NCBI RefSeq assembly: GCF_009870125.1
Contig: NC_046683.1
Span: 16,873,001-16,937,000, forward strand
DNA from: Drosophila pseudoobscura
Lineage: Eukaryota > Arthropoda > Insecta > Diptera > Drosophilidae
DNA: 64,000 nucleotides
Direction: 5' to 3'
Below the pieces are notes generated by a model. The model worked only from the letters and a program-made list of their open reading frames with translations, was not told where the DNA came from and did no database searches. Each line of letters starts with the position of its first letter. The stretch's first letter is position 1. Shown in pieces: positions 21,186 through 41,837 of the stretch. A program made the translations under genes and the position numbers.

Positions 21186-21615
21186 CTAGCGTCCATGGGC
21201 CTTCACGAGTGGATGTTTGAGCTGGGAAAAGTCCACATTGTCGCTGATCACGATTCGGGGCTCATGAGCTGGGAGATGGGGCTGGGGCAGGCCAGAGTGC
21301 GGCAGGTGCGAGGACACTCCCTCCACGTAGAAGTGGGGCCACGGCTGGGAGTACACACTGCTGGGCACAAGTAGAAGAGTCTGTGCCTCCGTATCGGCGG
21401 CCAGCTGCAGGACTCCAGAGCTTATGTGTATAGCCGGTCCATAGCCTGAGAAAATACTTCAATACAGAAGGCAACCAGTGGCTGCATTGCTCATACGCAC
21501 CGTGGCCGTCGAGTGTCGTTGGCAGCTCCTGTTCCACGGCATGGCCCGCTGTCAGGGTAACGACGACTGCCACCACCATCGCCAGAATGGGCAAATTGAA
21601 TATAATCACTGGCAT
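21186..21615 (-). CDS. Secreted 124-residue protein of unknown family (two exons)
   Basis: Minus-strand exons are 21501-21615 and 21186-21445. The donor is CACG|GTGCGT and the acceptor TTCTCAG|GC; the phase-1 join restores a Gly codon (DGH-G-YGPAIHISS). Residues 1-25 are a signal peptide (MPVIIFNLPILAMVVAVVVTLTAGHA). The mature chain is about 100 residues with a hydrophobic LQLAADTEAQTLLLVPSS stretch and a His/Pro-rich segment (HLPHSGLPQPHLPAHEP) near the end. No known domain was recognised. A TATA box at 21661-21667 supports a real short gene. Only the exons, not the intron, keep one open frame. Its 3' end faces the 3' end of the gene at 20409-20966. Confidence 0.75.
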
Positions 21616-21660
21616 TTTGCTGTGGGCCTGGGACTTGGTCTATTGGCCGCAGACAGCACT

Positions 21661-21667
21661 TTTTATA
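21661..21667 (-). promoter_or_regulatory. TATA box of the gene at 21615
   Basis: TATAAAA on the minus strand, 46 bases before the ATG, implying a leader of about 15-20 bases. Confidence 0.75.
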
Positions 21668-21689
21668 GCCACCTCGGGACGGAAGTTCT

Positions 21690-22600
21690 TGGTCTTGGCT
21701 GAAAGCCCATCGGGGTTCGATCTTTTCGGTGGCGTTGACACTGTGTTTTCTTGCTGAACTTGGCACACAAATTGCACGCCAACAGGACGATTAAGATCAG
21801 TTTGCCAGCTTGTCTTCCAAATCTTTTTACAGACTTTTTAGCCTCAGTTACCAGAACTGTGCAACCGATAGATCTGTAGAAAACCCAGTGAATCTTTCAC
21901 AATTCAATGATCTCTCATTTTGGCGATCTGATCTGAATAGAAATTACTCTTAATTTCTGGAATAAATGGCTGCATAGACACATGGATTGCATGGAAGAAA
22001 TTATTAAAAGCGGCACGAACACTTGTCAAAAATGACATAATCGAAACGTACAAAAAGCAAATTAATTTCGTGGATATCCCAGTGATCTAAGAATCAAATA
22101 ATTTTCTAAAATTACCCAACCAATCAATCAGCACTTAAAGAAGATCGAAAGAATGTTACTCATGTCACGGGGAAATCCAATAAGCAGCCAATGAAAACAC
22201 CAATCTAGAGGCCAATCGATGGTCTCCTCGACCGGTGGATGGCCTTGCCTTGCTTTCATTGCCAGCTTCTGAGCCGGAGCCGTAGCCGGAATGGGATTCG
22301 GAATCGGAATTGCCATCGATTCGTGCAGAGTTAGCGACCGGGTGCTAATTTCGGATAGAATCAATAACACAATGAACTCTGGGACGACACGAGAAACACA
22401 CAAAGATACAAAACCACGAAAAAAAAAACCCCAAACCAAAATTAGAAGAAGACAAACGAAGGCGATTGAAATTCTGGCGATTGCATAAGCCCAGTCGCGT
22501 AAGGTCGAAGCAATTTGAGAGTGTTACGAGACCCAATATAGGTATAATGACCGGGAATTAGAATAGTCTGGACTTCGGGGTGGGGAAAACACACACATGT
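21690..22600. other. Spacer without a supported gene
   Basis: AT-leaning unique sequence. AATAAA on the minus strand at 22610-22615 just beyond it is the likely poly(A) signal of the gene at 22759-24012. Nothing else was recognised. Confidence 0.4.
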
Positions 22601-22758
22601 TTTTGCAGATTTATTTTATGTACACAGCGATCGATTCGGAATTATACATACAACAAAAAAATAATAATTATTCGATTTAGAACTAGGAAAAAAATACACA
22701 GTTGAGTAAGGTTAGGTAAGGATGGGTTGAGTACTCTTTTGTGGGGCCAGTGAGGCGC

Positions 22759-24012
22759 TTAGCAGCCGACGAGCTTCTCCAAGATGCCGCCGCTCTTCCA
22801 GCTGCCGCCGCCGTTGTAGCCGCCGTTGTAGCCTCCGTTGTAGCCTCCGTTGTAGCCTCCATTGGAGCCTCCATTGTAGCCTCCGTTGTAGCCTCCGTCG
22901 TTGTAGTCACCGTTCCAGCCGCCGCCGCCGCTGGAGCTTGACGCGGAAGAGGATGCACTCGAGTAGCTGCTGGCCACCGGTGCTGGGGCTCCGTACACTG
23001 GGGCTGGCACACGTCCAGACTGATCCTCGTCCACAATCAGCTTGATGGTCTTCACAATCTGGGGCCGAGCGGGGGCATAGCTGATGGGAGCCGGGGCTGG
23101 AGCGTAGCGGATGGGAGCCGGAGCTGGGGCATAGCTGATCGGAGCTGGGGCGTAGCTGATGGGGCGCGAGATGGCAACGGGAGCCGGGGCCGAGTAGGTG
23201 ATGGGAGCAGGAGCAGCTTGAACGCGGACCACGGGCTGAGGAGCGGGCACCGAGTAGGTGACTGGAGCGGGGGCAGGAGCCGAGTAGGTCACAGCAGGAG
23301 CCCGAGGAGCCGAATAGGTCACAGCGGGAGCTGGAGCGGAGTAAGTCACCGAGGGAGCGGGAGCGGAGTAGGTCACCGAGGGAGCTGGAGCGGAGTAGGT
23401 CACAGCCGGAGCTGGAGCGGAGTAGGTCACAGCGGGAGCTGGAGCGGAGTAGGTCACCGAGGGAGCTGGAGCGGAGTAGGTCACAGCAGGCACAGCCTGG
23501 GCCGAGCTGGAGGCACTAGCACTGGAGCTGGCGCTGGCGCTGGAGTAGCCCTGGTTGTAGCCGCCATAGCCGCTGTAGCCCGAGGGACCGCCGTAGGAGT
23601 ACGAGGGCTGCTGCTGCTCCACCACCTTGATGACCTTCACCACCTGCTCGCCGCCGCCATAGCCGCCGCCATAGCCACCTCCATAGCCGCCTCCGTAGCC
23701 GCCTCCATAGCCATAGCTGCTGGAGGAGCTCGAGCCGCTGCCGTATCCAGAGTTGTAGACGGGACGGCTGGGCTGGCTGTAGTAGCCCTGGTTGTAGCCG
23801 CCGCCGGAGTATCCGCCGCTGCCGTAGCCTCCGCCGTTGCCGTATCCTCCGCCGTTGCCGTAGCCTCCGCCGCCGCCAGAGCTGCCGCCACCGATGCCGC
23901 CTCCGAGGCCGCCGCCAATGGCCTTGAGAAGAGCCAGCTTGGCACCCAGCAGGCCCTGGGCGGGAGCGGCAATGGCCAGAAGGGCGAGTGCTATGCTAAC
24001 GAACAGCTTCAT
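22759..24012 (-). CDS. Large cuticle-like protein with TYSAPAP repeats
   Basis: This is a single-exon gene of 417 residues on the minus strand. Order: signal peptide (MKLFVSIALALLAIAAPAQG); a Gly/Tyr-rich region with GGGYGNGGGYG steps; a QVVKVIKVVEQQQ block (about residues 122-134); an Ala/Ser-rich linker; about twelve tandem APAVTYSAPAP/APSVTYSAPAP units and the related ISYAPAP units; a second charged block, IVKTIKLIVDEDQ; and a C-terminal GGYNGG array ending GGILEKLVGC. AAPA/YSAPAP repeats are typical of insect cuticular structural proteins, and Tyr could serve for cross-linking (family knowledge). TATA box at 24125-24132, initiator-like ATCAGTT near 24098, AATAAA at 22610-22615. The single Cys is the last residue. 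Probably a component of cuticle or another extracellular layer. Confidence 0.88.
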   Translation of the reverse strand: MKLFVSIALALLAIAAPAQGLLGAKLALLKAIGGGLGGGIGGGSSGGGGGYGNGGGYGNGGGYGSGGYSGGGYNQGYYSQPSRPVYNSGYGSGSSSSSSYGYGGGYGGGYGGGYGGGYGGGEQVVKVIKVVEQQQPSYSYGGPSGYSGYGGYNQGYSSASASSSASASSSAQAVPAVTYSAPAPSVTYSAPAPAVTYSAPAPAVTYSAPAPSVTYSAPAPSVTYSAPAPAVTYSAPRAPAVTYSAPAPAPVTYSVPAPQPVVRVQAAPAPITYSAPAPVAISRPISYAPAPISYAPAPAPIRYAPAPAPISYAPARPQIVKTIKLIVDEDQSGRVPAPVYGAPAPVASSYSSASSSASSSSGGGGWNGDYNDGGYNGGYNGGSNGGYNGGYNGGYNGGYNGGGSWKSGGILEKLVGC

Positions 24013-24124
24013 GGTGCGGATTGGGATTGGACTGGATTGGATTGGGTTGGGTGATGGGTTCGGTTCGGTGCTACTGGTTCCTTAAGCAAAACTCAACTGA
24101 TGTCCCAAATCGTGGAGACGCACT

Positions 24125-24132
24125 AATTTATA
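24125..24132 (-). promoter_or_regulatory. TATA box of the TYSAPAP-repeat gene
   Basis: TATAAATT on the minus strand, about 31 bases before an ATCAGTT initiator-like site (near 24098). Confidence 0.8.
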
Positions 24133-24139
24133 GGCAGCG

Positions 24140-25100
24140 ACAGCGTTCGATCTTTCATCTCGTTCCCTAACACACTTCCCTCGGCTATCAATGGGTACCT
24201 GTATCTTCACCTGTATCTGTATCTGTATCTGTATCTGCTTGTGTTTGTATTTGTGTCTGTGTCTGTATCTGTGGATGTGGACGTGGACGTGGATGTGCGA
24301 GTGTTTGTATAGTTCTAATCTATGCCACAAGCAGGGCTGAGCTGCGCTTGATCCAACGAGCGACAGTTCGGAGCTTCCCCAAGCTGTTTGCCTAATTCAT
24401 AAATAGTTACTTATAAGCCCATCCAAGCAGAGCCCAAAAAAAAACATGGGCGGGGCAGCACATCTCATCTCGCATATCCGCCATAGCCATAGCCATAGCC
24501 ACCGGCACCAGCATTGGCATCGGCATCGGCATCGGCATAGCCATCCATCGGAGCAACTGTCTGGCTGTACTACCCGTCCCACGGCCCATCTATCTGCCTG
24601 TCTGTCACCTCAACTACTTAACCATCAAGTGAGATATTTTCTCGCATCTCTAGGCAAACAATCTCAACGTGGACAAAAAAAAAGGCAGCTAACTTTTGGG
24701 TGCCGGTATGGATTCGCAAGAAGCGCAGGTAATTCCCCAAACAAAAAAATACACTGAGCGCAGAGGGTTTTTTAAATAAAAAATACCCATTACAGGCCAA
24801 AAAAGAAAAAATCAAGAAAATAAATGTGAGAGTTCCAGTGGTTACCGATTAATAAACCTGTCATTTTGAGGAATAAATTTATATTTACATATATGCGAAA
24901 TATGAAATATTATGTATGTATATATGTATTATTTAACACATGGATTTATTTTTTTATAGAGTGGCATTTTGGTGCGACTGCTGTCCTAATTTTACTAATT
25001 ATTCTGTTTATTTATATTAAAATTATTATTTATTTATATATTGAAATACTATGCGGCAAGCTACCTGCGAACACTTGCTCGTGCGCCAACCCCTGCTCAC
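24140..25100. other. Spacer with simple repeats
   Basis: A (CTGTAT)n-type run lies at about 24200-24275 and an (ATCGGC)n run at about 24510-24540. An AT-rich stretch follows at 24,840-25,040. No supported gene. Confidence 0.4.
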
Positions 25101-25106
25101 TGGCTT

Positions 25107-25303
25107 TGCTCGTCCGCTCACTCGCTCATTCACCCGTTCATTCCATCGCTCACTCACTCGCTCATTCACTCGCTCATTCATTCGCTTATTCTCGCTAATA
25201 CTCGCTCATTCTCGCTCTTTCACTCGTTCATTCAATCACTCATTCACTCGCTAACTCACACGCTAACTCACTCGCTAATTCGCTCGCTCATTCACTCGCT
25301 CAT
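25107..25303 (+). repeat. CGCTCATTCACT minisatellite
   Basis: About 200 bases of degenerate 8-12-base steps, mostly CGCTCATT and CACTCGCTC, in head-to-tail array. It is open in more than one frame because of its periodicity, so it is not taken as coding. Confidence 0.8.
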
Positions 25304-25309
25304 GCGCCC

Positions 25310-26660
25310 CGCTTCGGCCGCTCGCGCCAAAATGAGTTAAAAATCGGGACAACTACGAGGACGACCCAAATCTTTTTTCTTCATATACAAAAGAGAAATG
25401 TGCACTACACATGATACCCAAAAAATCCATCAAAGCTCTTGTTCTAACATCAATCAAGCATCAAATCCAACCCTCTATCAAAACTTTATAATAGCTCTGT
25501 GCCCGTCATCTTGGGTTTCTCCCAGTGCACACGGGACCATGTGCGTGGCCATTGTATTGTCTTTGTCACTCGTCCAGTCACTGAAATCTTGTGCATGGCT
25601 ACACGTAGTCAAAGGGGGGGGGGGAGGGGATCCAACGACAACCTGGCCGACGTCTCGCCAATATCCAAAGCGCGCCCAACCCCTAGCCGAACAGATCCGA
25701 TCCGATCTGGTCCGAGCCCAGCTTCATCTTCTCGGAGTGCTGTCTCGGCTGAAACTTGTCCACGCTGGCCACGTCTCGAGTGTGTATTTGTTTCCATTTA
25801 AGACCAAATATTACAAGCATCTTCTTTATGTAAATGTCAGTCATGCTATGCTGGCTGCTTCTTTGTATTTATATTGATCTAGACTGTTATGCTAATTAGG
25901 TCAAAAAAAAGAACACGAAAGCTTTTCCTGACTTGGCGAAATGTTGTGCTAGTGTATTTCCATAATTTGGCAACAGGTTTTACTACACAGAATATGTTCT
26001 GGGGTTCTGTGGAGGGAGGCATAATAAAATTCCCTTTAAGGGGAACATACGTGGAACATTTTGGGGGGAGATATCGAGAATTGTGCTGTGACAAGTTCGC
26101 GAGAAGTTCAGTCACGCCTGGATTCATGGAGTCCCCCTAAAGCCAGATCTTTACGGGTTCATTGAAATGCCCTGTTCTGAGATGTACTGTACCCTGACCA
26201 GCTCGTTCTCTGCCTCTGCTCCATCGCTCATGGACTAAACATGGCAAATATTAAATCATAGCCAATTTACACATTCCCATTTACAAATTTTGTGAAGTTT
26301 TCTCAATGCTCGTGTATGGTATGTATGCGTGTATACCCTAGCAAAGGGGTATTTTGGTTTAAAAAAGCATCTTCGAGTGCTCAAAGAGAGCTCTGTATGT
26401 ATTTATTTAATATTTACATAAGTCCCAATATTATTTCAATCTTATAGAGTGGGGACTCTCACGGACTTTCGCCGCCCATAACAGCCAAACGAATAAAGCC
26501 AAACAAACAGAACTTTTTCCTCATATAAATACTTGTATTCTTAGCAAATAAACTATAATTACAAGAACGAATAGGAACTTTTCAAAGAATGAAAAATAGA
26601 AAACCAAAACAACTCACTTTTGCATTTTTTATACAAATTAAAGAACAGTTTGTGCATAGA
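25310..26660. other. Spacer without a supported gene
   Basis: An open frame at 25889-26140 (plus, 83 codons) has no recognised domain, promoter or splice sites. A run of eleven G lies at about 25612-25622. Nothing else was recognised. Confidence 0.35.
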
Positions 26661-26666
26661 CCCTTA

Positions 26667-26882
26667 TTAGATATTACTTTCTTTTAAATGTTTTGGAATG
26701 CTCTCTATCAAATTACCAAAAATATCTTTTGGAATACGATTCCATTCCGCTTCTACAGGTCCCCAGAGATCGCCTACGTTAGATGGCGCTGATTCGTCCT
26801 GCCCAAGCCGTCGTTTCACGATTGACCATAGGATTTCAATCGGCTTAAGGTCGGCTCTTTGAGAGATGCCTGTCTTGTTCAA
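26667..26882 (-). mobile_element. Tc1/mariner transposase C-terminal fragment
   Basis: On the minus strand, 71 codons read as the end of a Tc1-type transposase: DLKPIEILWSIVKRRL corresponds to the family's DLNPIE.LW...K block (holding the last acidic residue of the DDE triad), followed by GPVEAEWNRIPKDIFGNLIESIPKHL, the usual EEW..IP....L..SMP.RL ending. The catalytic core upstream is missing or too decayed to read and no inverted repeats were identified. It is an inactive fragment. Confidence 0.85.
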
Positions 26883-26889
26883 AAGTTTT

Positions 26890-27700
26890 TATATTCGGGA
26901 TAAACACATTTCCCTAGAAAATTCAGAAGATGGGCTTGCAGAAGTTTTACATAGTCCGCTTTTCGCTTAATACCATCTATTTTTTGTAGAGGACCAACGT
27001 GAAGGGCCACCACCAAATAAATTCTAAACTCCAACCGACGATCGATCTGCAAGGGTATTAAAAGCGTCGGCCCAAAGTCGGGTTTCCCTCCTGGCTTTTG
27101 TTTGTTTGTTTTTTTTTTTGGTTTCGCATTTCAGTCTGCGGCTGTGCCCGTGTTGGACATCGATGGGGTCTGGAGCTGGAGCTGGAGCTGGTCCAGCAAA
27201 ATCAATTTGCACCCAAAGCGCGTACAGCATTCTTGGCCAAACGTTTTTGGGCTTGGCATTTGTGACTTTGACTTTGGCTTTGCTTTTGGCTTTTGGCACT
27301 TGATTACCATTAACCGTATTGTTCGGTTTAGTGCTCCGCCGGAGAGAGGAGTTGGAGTCGGGGTCGGCTAACTGAATGCGTAAACAGTGGGCGGTTTGTC
27401 GGCCCAAGCACTCAACTCTCGGTTTCATTCAGAAAGCCCACCCGAAGGTCACCATTCTAGAGGCGTGATGTCTGCAATTAGGTGCGAAATTGTATTTTGT
27501 AATTGTCAAGCCTTGAATTGCAACAGTCAAACATTACACATTGCCCAACAGCCCACGATAGATCGTCCAAAACCTCCACCGAGCCACGCTGTAGCACGCT
27601 TTTGGGCGCTCAATTCTAGTATTCTAGTATTTCTAGTATTTTTTTTAGATTCTGGAATAAATTCCGAATAAAACCAAATGATTTCAATCTATTGTAACAT
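26890..27700. other. Spacer without a supported gene
   Basis: Contains TTTTGGCTTTTGGC and GGAGCTGGAGCTGG simple tracts near 27,170-27,300. AATAAA on the minus strand within 27701-27710 serves the gene ending at 27788. No supported gene. Confidence 0.4.
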
Positions 27701-27787
27701 TTTATTTATTAGATTTTAATTAAACACTTTTTATTAGGAATATCGACAAAAAAAGGGAAAGTTAACTGTAATTCGTTCGTTATCCGT

Positions 27788-28498
27788 CTAGCACAGGCCC
27801 GATGCCAGGCCGAGGGGTGGTGGGGGGGCGCCAAAGCCCAAGCCGAAGCCACCGCCAGCCCCATAGCCTCCGCCAAAGCCATAAGAGGCGGGCAGGGAAC
27901 TGCCGCCCAAGCCACCCCCCAGACCCCCACCGTAGCCGCCCAGACCGCCACTGAAGCCGCCCAGACCGCCACTGAAGCCGCCCAGTCCACCACCAAAGCC
28001 GCCCACATAGCCAGCTCCGCCAGTCAGGATGGAGCTGGCCACGGGTGTGGACACTGAGGTGACCACAGGGGTAACCACAGCCGATGTGGAGATGGCCGGA
28101 GCTGCGCCAACAAACCCGCTGCTATAGCCGCCGCCGTAGCCGGATCCGTAGCCACCGCCGTAGCCGCCGCCGTAGCCGGATCCGTAGCCTCCTGAGTAGC
28201 CACCGCCTGGCACGACCGACACCTTGATCACCTTGACCACGTTCTCGCCACCATAGCCATAGCCGGAACCATATCCAGAGCCATAGCCCGAGCCATATCC
28301 ATAGCCAGAGCCATATCCAGAGCCGTATCCCGAGCCGTAGCCATAGCCGGATCCGTAGCCAGAACCGACACCAGCACTGGCACCGCCCAGCAGTAGATTC
28401 AGCTTGCCAAAGGTTGCCTCTCCGGGGGCCAGGAGTGTGCCCATCAACGCCCAGATGAGCACGATGCTGATGCTGCTGCTGCTTCCGTAGAACTTCAT
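27788..28498 (-). CDS. Secreted Gly/Tyr-rich protein with VVKVIKV block
   Basis: This is a single-exon gene of 236 residues on the minus strand. The start chosen is MKFYGSSSSISIVLIWALMG, a signal sequence ending near GEA. An in-frame ATG near 28609 lies inside the TATA box and is excluded. A GSGYGSGYGYGSGYG array follows, then ENVVKVIKVSVVPGG (the block shared with the genes at 6203 and 22759). Next come GSGYGGGYGGG repeats, a Val/Thr/Ser-rich non-repetitive middle (STSAVVTPVVTSVSTPVASS), GGLGGFSGG repeats and a C-terminal Cys. TATA box at 28608-28614 and tandem AATAAA signals at 27701-27710. Probably a cuticle or other extracellular structural protein. Confidence 0.87.
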   Translation of the reverse strand: MKFYGSSSSISIVLIWALMGTLLAPGEATFGKLNLLLGGASAGVGSGYGSGYGYGSGYGSGYGSGYGYGSGYGSGYGSGYGYGGENVVKVIKVSVVPGGGYSGGYGSGYGGGYGGGYGSGYGGGYSSGFVGAAPAISTSAVVTPVVTSVSTPVASSILTGGAGYVGGFGGGLGGFSGGLGGFSGGLGGYGGGLGGGLGGSSLPASYGFGGGYGAGGGFGLGFGAPPPPLGLASGLC

Positions 28499-28607
28499 GC
28501 TGACGATGCTGATGCGATCTCTGATTTCTGAGCGGCTATCCACAAATTGCTTTGACCACGACGCCTCCAACTCGCTGACTGTTGAACTCTGGTGACCGGC
28601 AGTGGGC

Positions 28608-28614
28608 ATTTATA
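28608..28614 (-). promoter_or_regulatory. TATA box of the gene at 28498
   Basis: TATAAAT on the minus strand, with a CAACAGTCAGC initiator-like site about 33 bases downstream (near 28576). Confidence 0.75.
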
Positions 28615-28619
28615 GTCCG

Positions 28620-29295
28620 CTGGCCCAAGGCACTCGACAATGGTCAGCGATTGTTCTGTCCGGACTTGGGCTCCGAACCAACGTGTGAAATTACTCAATG
28701 AGGGCCAAGTCAGCCCAGGCCGAGGCAGAGGCCGGGGCAGGCGACTATGTCACAAATATTTATGTCAAAGTCAATTTGCCCAGATGCGGTTGTTCGCTGG
28801 AGGTTTCGTTGGGTCTATCTACCTAGAACCCACCGAAGATCGGTTTAAAAAACCCCGAAATGCGATCACCCGCAGAATGAGAATATTGTGTGTAAATATT
28901 GCATCTTCCAGGGAATTAACACTTTCGCTTTCGACACATGACCGACAGAGGAAGTCGACGATCGGCGATCAGCGATCACCGATTGTGCAATAGGATGAGA
29001 TCGAGCACCTTCCTTATTGGTAAAATACATAGCTAGTTTCTAGGAGAAAAGGGCCTGCGATTGTCGTGAGACGTGAGAACCAATGATCCACAGCATGCAA
29101 CAGCGGATCTGTCTTTAAGGAAGCAGAGGATCATAATGATCGTTCATTCTGTTGGGTAGCTATGACCAGATGACGTTATAGGATAGAGATCAGATCAGAT
29201 CGGGAAGGCCAGAAGTAAAAATTCACAAAAGCAACTCAAATCAAAATTGGTATCGACTGTTTCAAAATTCGTAGTATTTTTAAAGTGTCTTCCCA
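28620..29295. other. Intergenic region between two divergent genes
   Basis: Separates the minus-strand Gly-rich gene from the plus-strand TTLL gene. It is rich in GATC steps (GATCGGCGATCAGCGATC near 28960-28980 and GATCAGATCAGATCGG near 29190). No TATA box was found for the TTLL gene. Confidence 0.4.
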
Positions 29296-29300
29296 TTGCT

Positions 29301-31008
<1,708 letters not shown>

Positions 31009-32092
31009 ATATACGATATATGTACATATGTGTGATGATTGTTTATGGAAATCGTTAGCTTTTAATTCGCAATTCGGTGCCGTAATTTACAAATTACTTA
31101 CAAAGTACACAGAATAAACTTCTAGGGTATATGTATGTATGTATGTACTACTCGCTGCACTATACGCTTACGCTTACGTTCTATGTACCATAATTGCATA
31201 TAATTATTACGTATAACTAAATGAAGCTGCCTGTCTTTTAGAGACCCCGGGAAGACCCGAAAGGTCGGCTGCACAATTTCGATCTTATATAGACAAAAAA
31301 AAAAAACAATAAAAAAATGATTTATGGTATACAATATAGTACTATATGTGTGTTCGTGTGTGTTTGTGTGTGGGTGCTTTAAGTTTTACTTTTTCGCTGT
31401 TGCAAATCCTAACCTTTTGCACACAAAATGGCGTCCGCTTTAAAGCTAACAAAACAAACAAAAGTTCTATATACAACAAAAACGAAAGAGAATAAATGGA
31501 GAAATGGTACTTCGTCGTGGGAGTCGAGAGTGCAACTCGCATGTTTTGTGGGTTTTTTGTTGGCTTCTGCATAAACCTAATTATGTACAAAGGCGTTCGT
31601 TTGACTTAGATATTAAACGAGTGAATACAACATACGGTTCTTCTTTAAATAGGGGAATACTTTTCATTTCATATCGAGTACATGTATGTACGTATGCATT
31701 GGGAATAAATGGACTTAAATTTAATCTAAATACAAGTTGTATGTTTGTATGCGTGTACGTGTGTACGTGTGTATGGGGGTGTGTCTTGTGTACAAAATGT
31801 GGATATTTTTTCGAAAAACTCCATCCATCTCCAGTGCCATCCAATCCATTGGGTAAAAATAAATCTCTGGTTTTTGCCGGCTGCCCAGCGTCACACACAG
31901 CGTCCCTCCCACGCGGAGGAGAGAGGCCCGGTGGGTGTCCAGGAAGGAAGTGTCTCAGCATTCGGTGGCGTAGTAGAAGATCTCTACCTCGCTGACCTCG
32001 CTTAGCCCCAGCTGCTGCTGTTGCTGCTGCTGCTGCTGATTATCCTCCACGAGCACATCCCGTGTGGCGCGCGCATGCGCCAGCACCTATAG
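31009..32092. other. baz: Shared 3' region of the TTLL gene and bazooka
   Basis: The TTLL poly(A) signal AATAAA is at 31113-31118. The rest is AT-rich, with (TATG)n near 31133-31147 and GTGTGT tracts, and is most likely the bazooka 3' untranslated region, since the bazooka stop codon is at 32093-32095. No exact AATAAA for bazooka was identified. The CTGCTGCTG run at 32008-32038 lies just after the stop. Confidence 0.5.
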
Positions 32093-39939
<7,847 letters not shown>

Positions 39940-40475
39940 TCTTCAAAATCTTCTCCACTCCACTCCGATTCGATGCGATTCGATTCGTATCGATCTTTGG
40001 TTTTTTATTCACTTTTTAGTTGCAGTTTTTGGTTTTAGCACACGTTTGATTTTTTGTTTTTCGTAATTTTTGTTCGTTTAAATTTGGTTTTGTCGCGACA
40101 TTCGATATTCACAAATCACAATTCATTCCCATGGATATCATGGGGGGGGCGAGGGGGATTGGGGAGCCAGCCACTGGGTTTCCCTGGAAAGGTTTTGGAA
40201 CGGACTCCATTGTGATTCACTCGTATTTTGTTTTTAGTCACTCTTTTGTGTCGCAAATCGTTTGTTGTTGACATTTTCTTATCGATTATGCAATGCCCTG
40301 CCACTTTGGGCCCCTTATCAAGTAACGGTAACGCCCCGCCCCTGTCCCCCCAGTAGATGCAGTCGCACATTCTTATCAGCCATACGGAAATATATCTCTG
40401 CCACCAAGAACACGGCATTGAAACGGCAGCAAAAGCACATCAACATCAACACAGAAGCACTTTCAAGTGTGTATC

Positions 40476-40518
40476 TGTGTGTGTGTGTGTGTGTGTGTGT
40501 ATCTGTGTGCGTGTGTAT
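40476..40518 (+). repeat. (GT)n microsatellite
   Basis: A run of TGTG from about 40476 to 40500, followed by interrupted TGTGCGTGTGT. Confidence 0.85.
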
Positions 40519-40632
40519 CTTCAGTACTCTTTCCGTATGGATTGTTTAAATTCCACTCGCATTTGGTGGGGGATTAGATATCGAGAGAACTCTCTCTCTA
40601 TACACCCCTCTCTCTCCCTCTCCCACTCCCTA

Positions 40633-40890
<258 letters not shown>

Positions 40891-41837
40891 GAGAGCGCAA
40901 TAGTTCAAAGATTAAAGGAATATTCCGATCCACTTCGACAGATCATTGAGGAGGGAAAATACTGGAAATTCCTTCTGCTTTTCATAATCTCGTTATGAAC
41001 CGGTTCGGTGTGTGGGCTCCGGTTCTAGAACCTTTAACACTCCACCAAGCAGCTCTGCTGGGGACTCTCGTATGCGATTTTTCCGGCTTGCTTCACGTTC
41101 GGTGCGGTGCATGGCCCACAAGCCGAGGTGTACCCACAATATTTCATTCATTTTTTTGCATAAAATTACCCGAACGAGTGTATCCATGAGATAGGCAGGT
41201 CGGAGGCATGCACCCTGGCCGAGAAGGGGGCCATGGATTCGGAGATGGAAGTGGGGCGCTGCCGGGGCAGGGTATACGCCACTTCGTTGCCTCTCGAGGG
41301 GATTTTTATTATAAAATTAAATATGCTCCATAGAGCGACAGTGTGGGGCACAGATAAATCAACACACAGGCAGAAAGGCAGCAACAAAGCTGAACTCATT
41401 TCGCACAAAAGCATTTCATTTGATTTCATTATGCCCGTGAGAGCACCTGCAACAAAATATGTATATGTGCAGCGTGCGGGGGCAGGTGGAGGAGGCAACA
41501 ACAATGGGCAGGCAGCCGCTGAGGCATAACGAAAGAAGCCACCGACCAGCGACCAGCGACCACCGACCATCCCGACGCCAGAGCCAGAGCCAGAGCCAGA
41601 GCCTCCCGAGATGGCGAATGAAGGCATTGAGCAGCCCAGAGAGGGCCCAAACAGAGAGTAAACAATTTTTAAGGGCAATCCAATATTAGTTCAAGTCGAA
41701 AATAAAATCCACACTTGAGCGAAAAACACGCACTAGGCGGGGGCATCGAAGCTGCTCGATTACTGGGAAGCTCCAGACGTTCTATTCACGAATAATCGAA
41801 TGAAACTGAAGGTCGACCAAAGAGAAAACAGGGGAGC

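Noticed and set aside
25041-25340. Ser/His/Leu-rich frames over the CGCTCATT array
   Set aside because: Open only because the repeat unit keeps its period; no promoter or signal.
25889-26140. An 83-codon plus-strand open frame
   Set aside because: No domain, signal peptide, TATA box or splice site; composition is not clearly coding.
41166-41678. A minus-strand frame with SRGNEVAYTLPRQRPTSISES, considered as an upstream bazooka exon
   Set aside because: It shows no likeness to the CR1 domain and no well-placed splice sites in phase with 37840.
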